The translations under genes were made by a program, and so were the position numbers. Positions 53,879-60,944 of a stretch of DNA of 64,000 nucleotides are shown piece by piece. Each line of letters opens with the position of its first letter. Within the stretch, counting starts at the first letter, position 1. A model generated the notes under the pieces. The model did not search any database. It was not told the origin of the DNA and was given only the letters and a program-made list of their open reading frames with translations. Origin of the DNA: Amycolatopsis solani (GTDB lineage Bacteria > Actinomycetota > Actinomycetes > Mycobacteriales > Pseudonocardiaceae); assembly GCF_033441515.1 (NCBI RefSeq), contig NZ_JAWQJT010000001.1:1426001-1490000 (forward strand), read 5' to 3'.

Positions 53879-54063
53879 CGGTGAACGCGACGATGCTCGG
53901 CCTGCTGTACGGACTGGCACTGGGTTTCGCCGCCGCGTTCGGCGGGTTCGGCGCGTTCGTGGCGGTGTTCGTGCTGGGCGGGCTCGGCCTGCTGGCCGGG
54001 CGCTGGCTCGACGGCAAGCTCGACCTGTCCGACCTCGTGGGCGCCGCGCGCGATCGGAGGTAG
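53875..54063 (+). CDS. DUF2273-type small membrane protein (62 aa)
   Basis: The 62-residue protein has two closely spaced helices (MLGLLYGLALGFAAAFGGFG and FVAVFVLGGLGLLAGRWLDG), matching DUF2273, which is regularly encoded with Asp23 and AmaP. GTG overlaps the Asp23 stop (GTGA). Its role is unknown, probably a membrane partner of the Asp23 complex. Confidence 0.75.
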   Translation: MTVNATMLGLLYGLALGFAAAFGGFGAFVAVFVLGGLGLLAGRWLDGKLDLSDLVGAARDRR

Positions 54064-54065
54064 CC

Positions 54066-54365
54066 GTGGAACGCGGAGTGACCACCGTGGCCCCGCGGGC
54101 GGTGCGGCGCATCGCCGCGCACGCCGCCCGCGAGGTCGACGGCGTCGGCGGTGACGTCACCGCCGAGGCCACTGTGGACGGAGAAACGACCACTTTGGAC
54201 GTCCGGCTGCCGCTGGCGTACCCGGCCCCGATCGCTTCGACGGTCGAGCGGGTCCGGGCGCACCTGCTCGGCCGGACGGCCGAACTGACCGGGCTCGGCA
54301 CGAGGCGCGTGGACATCACGGTCGCGCTGGCCCGGCCCGAACAGCCGAAGCGGCGAGTCCGGTGA
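54066..54365 (+). CDS. Asp23/Gls24-family small protein (99 aa)
   Basis: The 99-residue protein has the Asp23 helix-strand pattern (VAPRAVRRIAAHAAREVDGVGGDV, TTTLDVRLPLAYPAPIASTVERVR, TGLGTRRVDITVALA). GGAGG precedes GTG 54066. Its stop overlaps the next gene's GTG (GTGA). It is a third or fourth Asp23-like subunit in the same operon. Confidence 0.78.
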   Translation: MERGVTTVAPRAVRRIAAHAAREVDGVGGDVTAEATVDGETTTLDVRLPLAYPAPIASTVERVRAHLLGRTAELTGLGTRRVDITVALARPEQPKRRVR

Positions 54366-54886
54366 GGCGCCCCCGGCGGAGCGTGCCGGCGGTGCTGACG
54401 GCGCTGGTCGTGCTCGCGGCGTGCGCGCTGGTCGTGACGGCACTGGTGCAGCGCCTGCTCGGCGAGCGGCCCCTGCTGTCGTTCGAAGCGGTCGCCGCCC
54501 GGGTGCACGAGACGACGTGGAACGAACTGCCCGTGCTCGTCGGGGGCGGGGCAGCGGTTCTGGTGGGTCTCGTGCTCCTGGCGGCGGCTCTGCTGAGGGG
54601 GCGCCCGGTGGTGCTGGCGCTCGCGCCGGCCGAGGGCCTCGAGGCGGGCACGACCCGCACCGGCCTGCGGACGTCGGTGCGCTCGACGGCGTCCGGCGTC
54701 GACGGGGTGGCGACGGCCGCGGTGAAGCTGCGGCGGCGGAAGGTGAGGGTGAAGGTGCGGACGAACCGGACGAACACGGACGGCCTGGCGGACGCGGTGG
54801 AGACGGCGGTCTCGCAGCGGTTGGCGCAGGTGGGACTGGCAGAGCCGCCGCGGGTGCGGGTCCGGGTGCGGGGAGGTGCGCGGTGA
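54362..54886 (+). CDS. DUF6286-type membrane protein (AmaP-like), 174 aa
   Basis: The 174-residue protein has two membrane helices (PAVLTALVVLAACALVVTALVQ and VLVGGGAAVLVGLVLLAAALL) and a C-terminal cytoplasmic domain rich in Lys/Arg (VKLRRRKVRVKVRT). This layout matches DUF6286, an Asp23-associated membrane protein of actinomycetes. Start and stop overlap its neighbours by GTGA, so the operon is tightly coupled. Confidence 0.72.
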   Translation: MRRPRRSVPAVLTALVVLAACALVVTALVQRLLGERPLLSFEAVAARVHETTWNELPVLVGGGAAVLVGLVLLAAALLRGRPVVLALAPAEGLEAGTTRTGLRTSVRSTASGVDGVATAAVKLRRRKVRVKVRTNRTNTDGLADAVETAVSQRLAQVGLAEPPRVRVRVRGGAR

Positions 54887-55440
54887 ACCGCCCCGCGGCG
54901 CTCAACCGCACCCTCCTCGCCCTGATCGGGCTCCTGCTCCTCGCCGCCGGTGGGTTCGCCGTCGCCACGCACTTCGGGCGGCTGCACCTCCTGGACCCGG
55001 GCGCGCCGCTCGTGCCGGGGGCCGCGCCGCCGCCCACCTGGGTGTTCTGGGTCGCGATCGCCGTGGCCGTCGTGCTCGGGCTGCTGTGCCTCCGCTGGCT
55101 GGCCGCGCAGGCGTTCCGGCGGCCGAAGTCCGTCGCCTGGCGGCACGAGCGGGAGACCGGTGCCACCGTCCTCGGCTCGAGCACCGCCGCCGCTCCCGTG
55201 GCGGCCGACGTCGAGGACTACGACGGCGTGCGGGCCGCTTCGGCCTGGCTGTCCGGGGCGCGGGAGGCGCCGGAGCTCTTCCTGCTCGTCACCACCGACC
55301 GCGACGCCGACGCCACCGCGATCCGGCAGCACATCACCGAGCACGCCGTGCCGCGGCTGAAGCAGGCCCTCGAAGTCGAGGAGCTGCCCGTGCGGCTGGA
55401 GATTCGGCTGACGGCGAAATCCGGGGCTCGGGCGCGCTGA
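54883..55440 (+). CDS. amaP: Alkaline shock response membrane anchor protein AmaP
   Basis: The 185-residue protein has two helices (LLALIGLLLLAAGGFAVA and WVFWVAIAVAVVLGLLCLRWL) and a cytoplasmic tail that repeats Asp23-like elements (RAASAWLSGAREAPELFLLVTTDRDADATAI, LPVRLEIRLTAKSG). In staphylococci AmaP anchors Asp23 at the membrane; the same is likely here. GTG 54883 overlaps the DUF6286 stop (GTGA). It is the last gene of the locus. Confidence 0.75.
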   Translation: MNRPAALNRTLLALIGLLLLAAGGFAVATHFGRLHLLDPGAPLVPGAAPPPTWVFWVAIAVAVVLGLLCLRWLAAQAFRRPKSVAWRHERETGATVLGSSTAAAPVAADVEDYDGVRAASAWLSGAREAPELFLLVTTDRDADATAIRQHITEHAVPRLKQALEVEELPVRLEIRLTAKSGARAR

Positions 55441-55462
55441 CCCCGGCGTACCGTCGGAAACC

Positions 55463-55615
55463 ATGGAGGAGGAGCCGCCGGAACCGCAGCCGGACTGGAC
55501 CAAGCCCGACCGCGAGAAGCCGAACCAGTACCCGCGAGAGGAACCGACGCGGTACCCCGCGAAGCGTCCGCCGGAATTTCCACCGGGCGTAACGCCTCCG
55601 TCACCGCCCAGGTGA
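55463..55615 (+). CDS. Small Pro/Glu-rich hypothetical protein (50 aa)
   Basis: ATG 55463 begins MEEEPPEPQPDWTKPDREKP and the ORF ends PPSPPR. TACCGT lies 8 nt upstream, so it may be a leaderless small gene. There is no hydrophobic segment and no known family. It is 22 bp after amaP and may be part of the Asp23 locus. Confidence 0.4.
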   Translation: MEEEPPEPQPDWTKPDREKPNQYPREEPTRYPAKRPPEFPPGVTPPSPPR

Positions 55616-55726
55616 ACGGGTTGCTCCGGTGGGTTAAACATCACACGGTGGGGCACTCTTCAGGGCGGCCGGACTCGATCAGCGGAGTAAAGTCGCTGGT
55701 AGGGGGTTCGGGGAAGGGGGCGGGTG

Positions 55727-56119
55727 ATGGCGAAGTTCCTGGCCGACGTGACCGTCGCGGTGCACCTGCTGGCCTTGGTGCTCATCGGCTTCGGCGGTTT
55801 CGTCGCGTGGCGCTGGCCGAAGCTCATCTTCGTCCACCTGCTCGGCGTGGCCTGGGGCGTCCTGGTCAACGTCGCGCCGGTGCCCTGCCCGTTCACCGCG
55901 CTCGAGAACTACTTCCGCCACCAGCAGGGCCTCGGTGACCTGCCCGGCGGCTTCAACGCGTACTACCTGTACGACACCGTCTTCCCGCGGTCCTGGCTCC
56001 CGGCGATCGGCATCGTCGCGGTCGTCGTGGTGGGATACTCCTACGTCGGCGTCTACCACCGCTGGCGCCACCGCGACCACGCCGCGGAAACCCACGCGCG
56101 CCCGGTCCGGCTGGGCTGA
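55727..56119 (+). CDS. DUF2784-family membrane protein
   Basis: The 130-residue protein has three or four helices (AVHLLALVLIGFGGFVAW, LIFVHLLGVAWGVLVNVA, WLPAIGIVAVVVVGYSYVGVY) and the family segment CPFTALENYFRHQQGL. Its function is unknown. GAAGGGGG lies upstream; GTG 55724 is an alternative start. Confidence 0.85.
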   Translation: MAKFLADVTVAVHLLALVLIGFGGFVAWRWPKLIFVHLLGVAWGVLVNVAPVPCPFTALENYFRHQQGLGDLPGGFNAYYLYDTVFPRSWLPAIGIVAVVVVGYSYVGVYHRWRHRDHAAETHARPVRLG

Positions 56120-56133
56120 GCGACAATCGGGGG

Positions 56134-56790
56134 GTGAGCACCTCCCCCGACGCCGGACCCACCGAGTGGGTCAGCCGCGAAGAGGTCGGCGTCGGCCCGT
56201 GGCCCGGCGACTGGCCCACCGACGAGCGCTACGACCCGGAACTGCTGCGCGAAGGCGACCGCCGCAACGTCGTCGACGCCTACCGGTACTGGCGCCGCGA
56301 AGCCATCGTGTCCGATGTGGACCGCCGGCGGCACCCCTTCCACGTCGCCATCGAGAACTTCCAGCACGACCACAACATCGGCACCGTGGTGCGCACGGCC
56401 AACGCGTTCGCCGCGGCCGAGGTGCACGTCGTCGGCCGGCGCCGCTGGAACCGGCGCGGCGCGATGGTGACCGACCGCTACCAGCACCTCCGCCACCACG
56501 ACGACGTCTCCGGGCTGGTGACGTACGCCGCCGAGCGCGGGCTCGCCGTCGTCGCGGTCGACAACACGCCGGGATCGCAACCGGTCGAGACGGCCGACAT
56601 CCCGCGCGACTGCGTGCTCCTCTTCGGGCAGGAGGGCCCCGGGCTGTCCGAGCCGGCGCAGGACGCCGCGGCACTGGTCGTGTCGATCGCCCAGTTCGGC
56701 ACCACCCGCTCGATCAACGCGGGCGTCGCGGCCGGGATCGTCATGCACGCCTGGATCCGGCAGCACGCCGACCTGACCACGGCCTGGTAG
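56134..56790 (+). CDS. RNA 2'-O-methyltransferase, SpoU (TrmH) family
   Basis: The 218-residue SPOUT protein has the three family motifs: NIGTVVRTANAFAAAEVHVVG (motif 1), VLLFGQEGPGLSEP (motif 2) and VVSIAQFGTTRSINAGVAAGIVMHAW (motif 3). It methylates a ribose in tRNA or rRNA with S-adenosylmethionine. The N-terminus (about 60 residues) lacks a recognisable RNA-binding domain. Confidence 0.92.
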   Translation: MSTSPDAGPTEWVSREEVGVGPWPGDWPTDERYDPELLREGDRRNVVDAYRYWRREAIVSDVDRRRHPFHVAIENFQHDHNIGTVVRTANAFAAAEVHVVGRRRWNRRGAMVTDRYQHLRHHDDVSGLVTYAAERGLAVVAVDNTPGSQPVETADIPRDCVLLFGQEGPGLSEPAQDAAALVVSIAQFGTTRSINAGVAAGIVMHAWIRQHADLTTAW

Positions 56791-58929
56791 CTACGCCGGC
56801 GCGACCTCCACCGGGATGCCGTTCAGCACCGACGTCCCCGACGGCACGTCGAGCAGCGTTTCGTCGGCGACCAGGTTGGAGTTGACGCCGGGGTTCGCGC
56901 GGGCCACGCGGGTCCGCGCGCCGTCGACGTCGTGGCCCCAGCCGTGCGGGATGCTGATCACGCCCGGGCGGACCTCGTCCGTGACCTCCACCGGTACCTC
57001 GAGCTTGCCCGCGCGGGACGTCACGGAAGCGAGGCCGCCGTCGGTGAGGCCCAGGCGCGCCGCGTCGGCGGGGTGGACCTGCACCGTGCAGCGGTTGCCG
57101 CCGCGGACCAGCGGGGCCAGGTTGTGCATCCAGGAGTTGTTCGAGCTCAGGTGCCGCCGCCCGATCAGCACGAGGCCGTCGTCCACCGGCTTCGCCAGCT
57201 CGTCACGCAGTCGCGGGACGTCCTTGACGACCGGTTCCGGCGCCAATTCGATCCGGCCGGACGCCGTGCACAGCACCTCCGGGATCCGCGGCTTCAGCGG
57301 CCCGAAGTCCATGCCGTGCGGCGCCGCTTCGAGGTCGGCCAGCGTGACGTCGTACGGCCCCGCGCGCAGCATCAGGTCGACCAGCCGGGCGGGCCCGGTG
57401 CGGTCGTGGGTGACGTCGAGCTTGGCGCGGCGGGCGACGTCGGCGGCGACGAAGTCGTCGAGCGCGGCGACGTCCGCCTCGGGGCCCTGACCGGTGACGA
57501 TGCCGGTGAGCCGCAGCATCGTCTCCCACTCCTGGGGCAGCGCCGACGGCAGCGTCGCCGGAGTCCAGTTGGCGATGTTTCGCACCGACAGCTGGTAGAA
57601 GGCCAGGTCGAAGTGCGGGCGTTCGAGCGGCGACGGGCCGGGCAGCACGACGTCGGCCTGGCGCGAGGTCTCGTTGAGGTAGACGTCGACGGAGATCATG
57701 AAGTCGAGGCTCTCGAGCGCGCTCGCGAGCCGGCCGGCGTTCGGCGTGCTCAGGCACGGGTTGCCGCTGACCGTGATCAGCGCGCGGACCTGGCCCTCGC
57801 CCGGCGTTTCGATCTCGTCGGCGAGCGTCGCGACCGGCAGTTCGCCGACGACCTCGGGGTACCCGCGCACGCGGCTGCGCCAGCGCCCGACCGCGAACGG
57901 CCGCCGGTTCCCGGTCGGCTGGCAGGCGGCCAGCGGGAACATCGCGCCGCCCGGCTCGTCGAGGTTGCCGGTGAGCACGTTGAGGACGTCGACCAGCCAG
58001 CTCGCGATGGTGCCGAACGTCTGCGTCGTGGTCCCGATCCGGCCGTAGACCACGGCGTTTTCGGCGTCGGCCAGCTCGAGCGCCATGCGGCGGATCTCGG
58101 CGGCGTCGATCCCGGTGCGCGGCGCGACGGCTTCGGGGGTGAACGGCCGGGCCAGCTCGCGGACGTCGTCGAGGCCGTTGAGGTGGTCGTTCAGGCGTCC
58201 CGGTTCGACGCGGTTCTCCGCGAACAGGACGTTGACCAGCGCGAACAGCAGCAGCGCGTCGGCGCCGGGCCGGATGGCGTGGTGCTCGTCGGCGAACTTC
58301 GCGGTGCGCGTGAGCCGCGGGTCGACGACGACGATCTTGCCGCCGCGCGCCCGGATCCCGCGCAGCCGCCCGCGGATGTCCGGCGCGGTCATCAGGCTGC
58401 CGTTCGAGACGAGCGGGTTGGCGCCGAGGACGAGCAGGTGCTTCGTCCGGTCGAGATCGGGCACCGGGATGGCGAGCGGGTCGCCGAACATCGTGCCGGA
58501 CGAGTAGTGCTTCGGCAGCTGGTCGACGGAGGTCGCGCTGTAGAAGTTCTTCGTGCCCAACGCTTTGTAGAGCACGCGGCCGTAGAGCGTCAGCGCGACG
58601 TTGTGCACGCCGGGGTTGCCCGCGTACACCGCGACGGCGTCCCGGCCGTGCTCCTCGATGATCGGCGGGAGCCGCCGGGCGATCTCGTCGTAGGCCTCCT
58701 GCCAGCTGACCTCGACGAACTCGCCGTCGCGCTTGAGCAGCGGCGCGGTCAGCCGGTCGGGGTCGTGGTGCAGCGCGCCGAGCGACGCGCCCTTGGGGCA
58801 GAGGTAGCCCTTCGAGAAGACGTCCAGGTCATCGCCCTGCACGCGCGTGACCTGGCGGTTCTCGTCGAGCGTGACGTCGAGGCCGCAGGTGGCCTCGCAC
58901 AGGGGGCAGGTGACGTGAGCGGTCGTCAT
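56791..58929 (-). CDS. Molybdopterin-dependent oxidoreductase with N-terminal [4Fe-4S] domain
   Basis: The 712-residue protein has CPLCEATCG...LCPKG (C8, C11, C15, C44), the Mo4Fe4S domain, followed by the molybdopterin domains (VYAGNPGVHNVALTLYGRVL, VLGANPLVSNGSLMTAP) and the C-terminal molydopterin-dinucleotide domain (LVLIGRRHLSSNNSWMHNLAPL). The segment expected to carry the Mo ligand reads TSVDQLPKHYSSG, with no Cys, so this is not a normal formate dehydrogenase. No signal peptide is seen. TATGTT lies 8 nt before the ATG, inside the palindrome 58939-58956; GTG 58935 is an alternative start. Confidence 0.88.
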   Translation of the reverse strand: MTTAHVTCPLCEATCGLDVTLDENRQVTRVQGDDLDVFSKGYLCPKGASLGALHHDPDRLTAPLLKRDGEFVEVSWQEAYDEIARRLPPIIEEHGRDAVAVYAGNPGVHNVALTLYGRVLYKALGTKNFYSATSVDQLPKHYSSGTMFGDPLAIPVPDLDRTKHLLVLGANPLVSNGSLMTAPDIRGRLRGIRARGGKIVVVDPRLTRTAKFADEHHAIRPGADALLLFALVNVLFAENRVEPGRLNDHLNGLDDVRELARPFTPEAVAPRTGIDAAEIRRMALELADAENAVVYGRIGTTTQTFGTIASWLVDVLNVLTGNLDEPGGAMFPLAACQPTGNRRPFAVGRWRSRVRGYPEVVGELPVATLADEIETPGEGQVRALITVSGNPCLSTPNAGRLASALESLDFMISVDVYLNETSRQADVVLPGPSPLERPHFDLAFYQLSVRNIANWTPATLPSALPQEWETMLRLTGIVTGQGPEADVAALDDFVAADVARRAKLDVTHDRTGPARLVDLMLRAGPYDVTLADLEAAPHGMDFGPLKPRIPEVLCTASGRIELAPEPVVKDVPRLRDELAKPVDDGLVLIGRRHLSSNNSWMHNLAPLVRGGNRCTVQVHPADAARLGLTDGGLASVTSRAGKLEVPVEVTDEVRPGVISIPHGWGHDVDGARTRVARANPGVNSNLVADETLLDVPSGTSVLNGIPVEVAPA

Positions 58930-58938
58930 GGCCACTCA

Positions 58939-58956
58939 ACATACCGAGCGGTATGT
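58939..58956. promoter_or_regulatory. Perfect palindrome between oxidoreductase and GH76 genes
   Basis: ACATACCG-AG-CGGTATGT, 8-bp arms. It overlaps the -10 region of the oxidoreductase gene and is 24 bp before the GH76 start. The shape is typical of a TetR-family operator; no such regulator is adjacent. Confidence 0.6.
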
Positions 58957-58980
58957 CGATGGGCAAGGCACGATTGCGAC

Positions 58981-59979
58981 ATGGACGTTTCGGCCGCCGA
59001 GCACGCGGTGACCTCTCGCCACCTGCGGCGCGTCTGGGCCCTGCCCGGCACGGTCCTCGGCCGCAGCGGCTGGCCCCCTTCGGCCGGGCAGCGGCTGCAC
59101 TGGCACTGGAACTACTGGTGGCAGGCGCACCTGCTGGACACGCTGGTCGACGCCCAGCTACGCGCGCCGACGCCGGCGCGGTTGTCGTCGATCCGCGCGT
59201 TCGTGCGGTCGGTGCGGCTGCGCAACTTCGGCCGCTGGACGAATGACTACTACGACGACATCGCGTGGCTCGGCCTTGCGTTGCAACGGGTTTCGACCCT
59301 CGGTATCGACGTCGGCCCGGCGCTGGCGGCGATCGACACGCAACTGTTGTCGGGCTGGACGTCCGCGGCGGGCGGCGGAATCTGGTGGCGCCGCGGCGAC
59401 GACTTCAAGAACGCGCCGGCCAACGGTCCAGCGGCGATTTTCCACGCGCGGTCAGGGAACCGCGCCCGCGCACAGGCGATGCTCGACTGGCTTTCGTCCA
59501 CTTTGGTCGATCCGGCGACCGGCTTGGTGTGGGACGGGATCCGGGCGGACACGGGTGAGCTGGTGAAGCACATCTTCACGTACTGCCAAGGGGTCTACCT
59601 GGGTGCGTGCCTGGAGTTGTCCTCAATGGACAATGCGGCGCGGACGGTGCGCGCGGTGGCCGAGCATTGCGCGCCCGGCGGCGTGATCCGCGGCCAGGGC
59701 GGCGGCGACGGCGGGTTGTTCGCGGCGATCCTGGCGCGCTACTTGGCGTTGGCGGCCCGCTCGTTGCCAGGCCCGGAGGCCGCGGTGGCGCGGTCGTTGG
59801 TGCTGACTTCGGCGGAGGCCTGCTGGTCAGGTGCGGCACCCGGCCCGGTGTTCAGCGCGTACTGGGACCGTCCGGCGCCTTGGCCGTTGCCCGCGGACGC
59901 TCCGGAGCGTGACATGTCGGTCCAGGTGGGCGGCTGGATGCTCCTGGAGGCCGCGGCAACGCTCGTGAGTGAAAAGTAG
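58981..59979 (+). CDS. GH76-family glycoside hydrolase, predicted cytoplasmic
   Basis: The 332-residue protein has the GH76 catalytic pair in NDYYDDIAWLGLAL (Asp92-Asp93), helix repeats (NYWWQAHLLDTLVDA, GGIWWRRGDDFKNAPANGPAAIFHARSG broken by loops) and GLFAAILARYLA. GH76 enzymes cut alpha-1,6-mannan. Most known members are secreted; this one has no signal peptide, so it may act on a cytoplasmic mannan intermediate. Its stop lies in the repeat element 59964-60005. Confidence 0.82.
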   Translation: MDVSAAEHAVTSRHLRRVWALPGTVLGRSGWPPSAGQRLHWHWNYWWQAHLLDTLVDAQLRAPTPARLSSIRAFVRSVRLRNFGRWTNDYYDDIAWLGLALQRVSTLGIDVGPALAAIDTQLLSGWTSAAGGGIWWRRGDDFKNAPANGPAAIFHARSGNRARAQAMLDWLSSTLVDPATGLVWDGIRADTGELVKHIFTYCQGVYLGACLELSSMDNAARTVRAVAEHCAPGGVIRGQGGGDGGLFAAILARYLALAARSLPGPEAAVARSLVLTSAEACWSGAAPGPVFSAYWDRPAPWPLPADAPERDMSVQVGGWMLLEAAATLVSEK

Positions 59980-60005
59980 GGTTCTAACCCGACTTGCCAC
60001 TCACG
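59964..60005. repeat. Inverted-repeat element, copy 2 (CGTGAGTG... family), likely terminator
   Basis: Arms of 20 bases with CGTGAGTG and AGTxGGGTT blocks, three mismatches, 2-base centre. It covers the GH76 stop codon and lies just before the convergent LacI-type gene stop. It resembles the element at 51373-51418. Confidence 0.65.
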
Positions 60006-60008
60006 ACC

Positions 60009-60923
60009 TCAGCAGCCGCAGGAAGCGCCGTGCAGGAACTTCGGGGTCAGCCAGACCGACTCCGGGGGGCGGTCCGGGTCCGCCATCCTCGACATCAGCA
60101 GCTGCACCGCGCGCCGGCCCATGTCGGGCACCGGCTGGGCCAGCGTGGTCATCGCCGGGCTCACGCGGCGGGCCCAGTCCATGTCGCCGTAGCCCACGAC
60201 CGCCAGCTCCGAGCCGATGTGGATGCCGCGGCGGTGGGCCTCGTACTGGACGCCCACCAGCATCGACTCGTCCGCCACCACCAGTGCCGTCGGGGAGGGC
60301 CAGCCGTCCAGGAGCTTCGCGGTCGCGCGGGCCGCGCCGCCGGAGGTCGACAAACCGCTTTCGACCAGCTCGCGGTTGAAGCGCAGGCCCGACTGCTCCA
60401 GGCCCAGGCGGTAGCCGCGGACGCGCTCGCGGCTGACCTCTTGGCCGTCGTCGCCCGAGATCAGCCCGATCTTGCGGTGCCGTCCCGACGTCAGGTGGCG
60501 GACCAGCGACGCCACCGCGTGCACGTTCTCCGTGCCCACCTGGTCGACGTCGTTGCGCGCGGCCACCCGGTCGACGAGCACCGTCGGCACGCCCATCCGG
60601 ACCAGCCCGTTGACCACCGCTTCGTCGCCCGCCGACGGGACCAGCAGCACGCCGTCCACCAGGTCGGCCCGCAGGGCGCGGACCAGCGAGGCTTCTTCGC
60701 CGACCGTGTCGTCGGTGTCCGCCAGCACGACGTCGCACCCCGCGTGTGCCGCGGCCGCCCTGATGGAGTGCAGCAGCTCACCCGAGTAGGGGTTCGCGTG
60801 CACACCCATCGCTACGCCGATCCGGTAGGTGACCGGGGGGTCCCACAACCGGAGCTCTGGCGAAAGTGCCGTCATAAGCCCTCGCAGACGCTCAGCCGAA
60901 AGGTATCCGGTGACGGCCCGCAA
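60009..60923 (-). CDS. LacI-family effector domain lacking its DNA-binding domain
   Basis: About 304 residues from TTG 60923, or 288 from ATG 60875. The body is a full LacI/PBP-like effector domain (YRIGVAMGVHANPYSGELLHSI, VDGVLLVPSAGDEAVVNGLV, NDVDQVGTENVHAVASLV, KIGLISGDDGQEVSRERVRGYRLG, VVGYGDMDW, SCGC). The N-terminal helix-turn-helix is missing: an in-frame stop lies 11 codons upstream of the TTG start, and only LRAVTGYLSAERLRG, resembling the hinge of the adjacent LacI gene, remains. It may dimerise with or bind sugar for the neighbour, or be a relic. Confidence 0.75.
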   Translation of the reverse strand: MRAVTGYLSAERLRGLMTALSPELRLWDPPVTYRIGVAMGVHANPYSGELLHSIRAAAAHAGCDVVLADTDDTVGEEASLVRALRADLVDGVLLVPSAGDEAVVNGLVRMGVPTVLVDRVAARNDVDQVGTENVHAVASLVRHLTSGRHRKIGLISGDDGQEVSRERVRGYRLGLEQSGLRFNRELVESGLSTSGGAARATAKLLDGWPSPTALVVADESMLVGVQYEAHRRGIHIGSELAVVGYGDMDWARRVSPAMTTLAQPVPDMGRRAVQLLMSRMADPDRPPESVWLTPKFLHGASCGC

Positions 60924-60944
60924 GATGACGTCAAAACTCCAGAA

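Noticed and set aside
56791..58929. Formate dehydrogenase assignment
   Set aside because: The segment where the Mo-ligand Cys or Sec would sit reads TSVDQLPKHYSSG, and no formate dehydrogenase partner subunit is nearby; I kept the general molybdopterin oxidoreductase call.
60924..60944. A frameshift joining the two LacI-type genes into one
   Set aside because: Both effector domains are complete and the HTH-less gene has an in-frame stop before its remnant; a single frameshift could not restore one protein.
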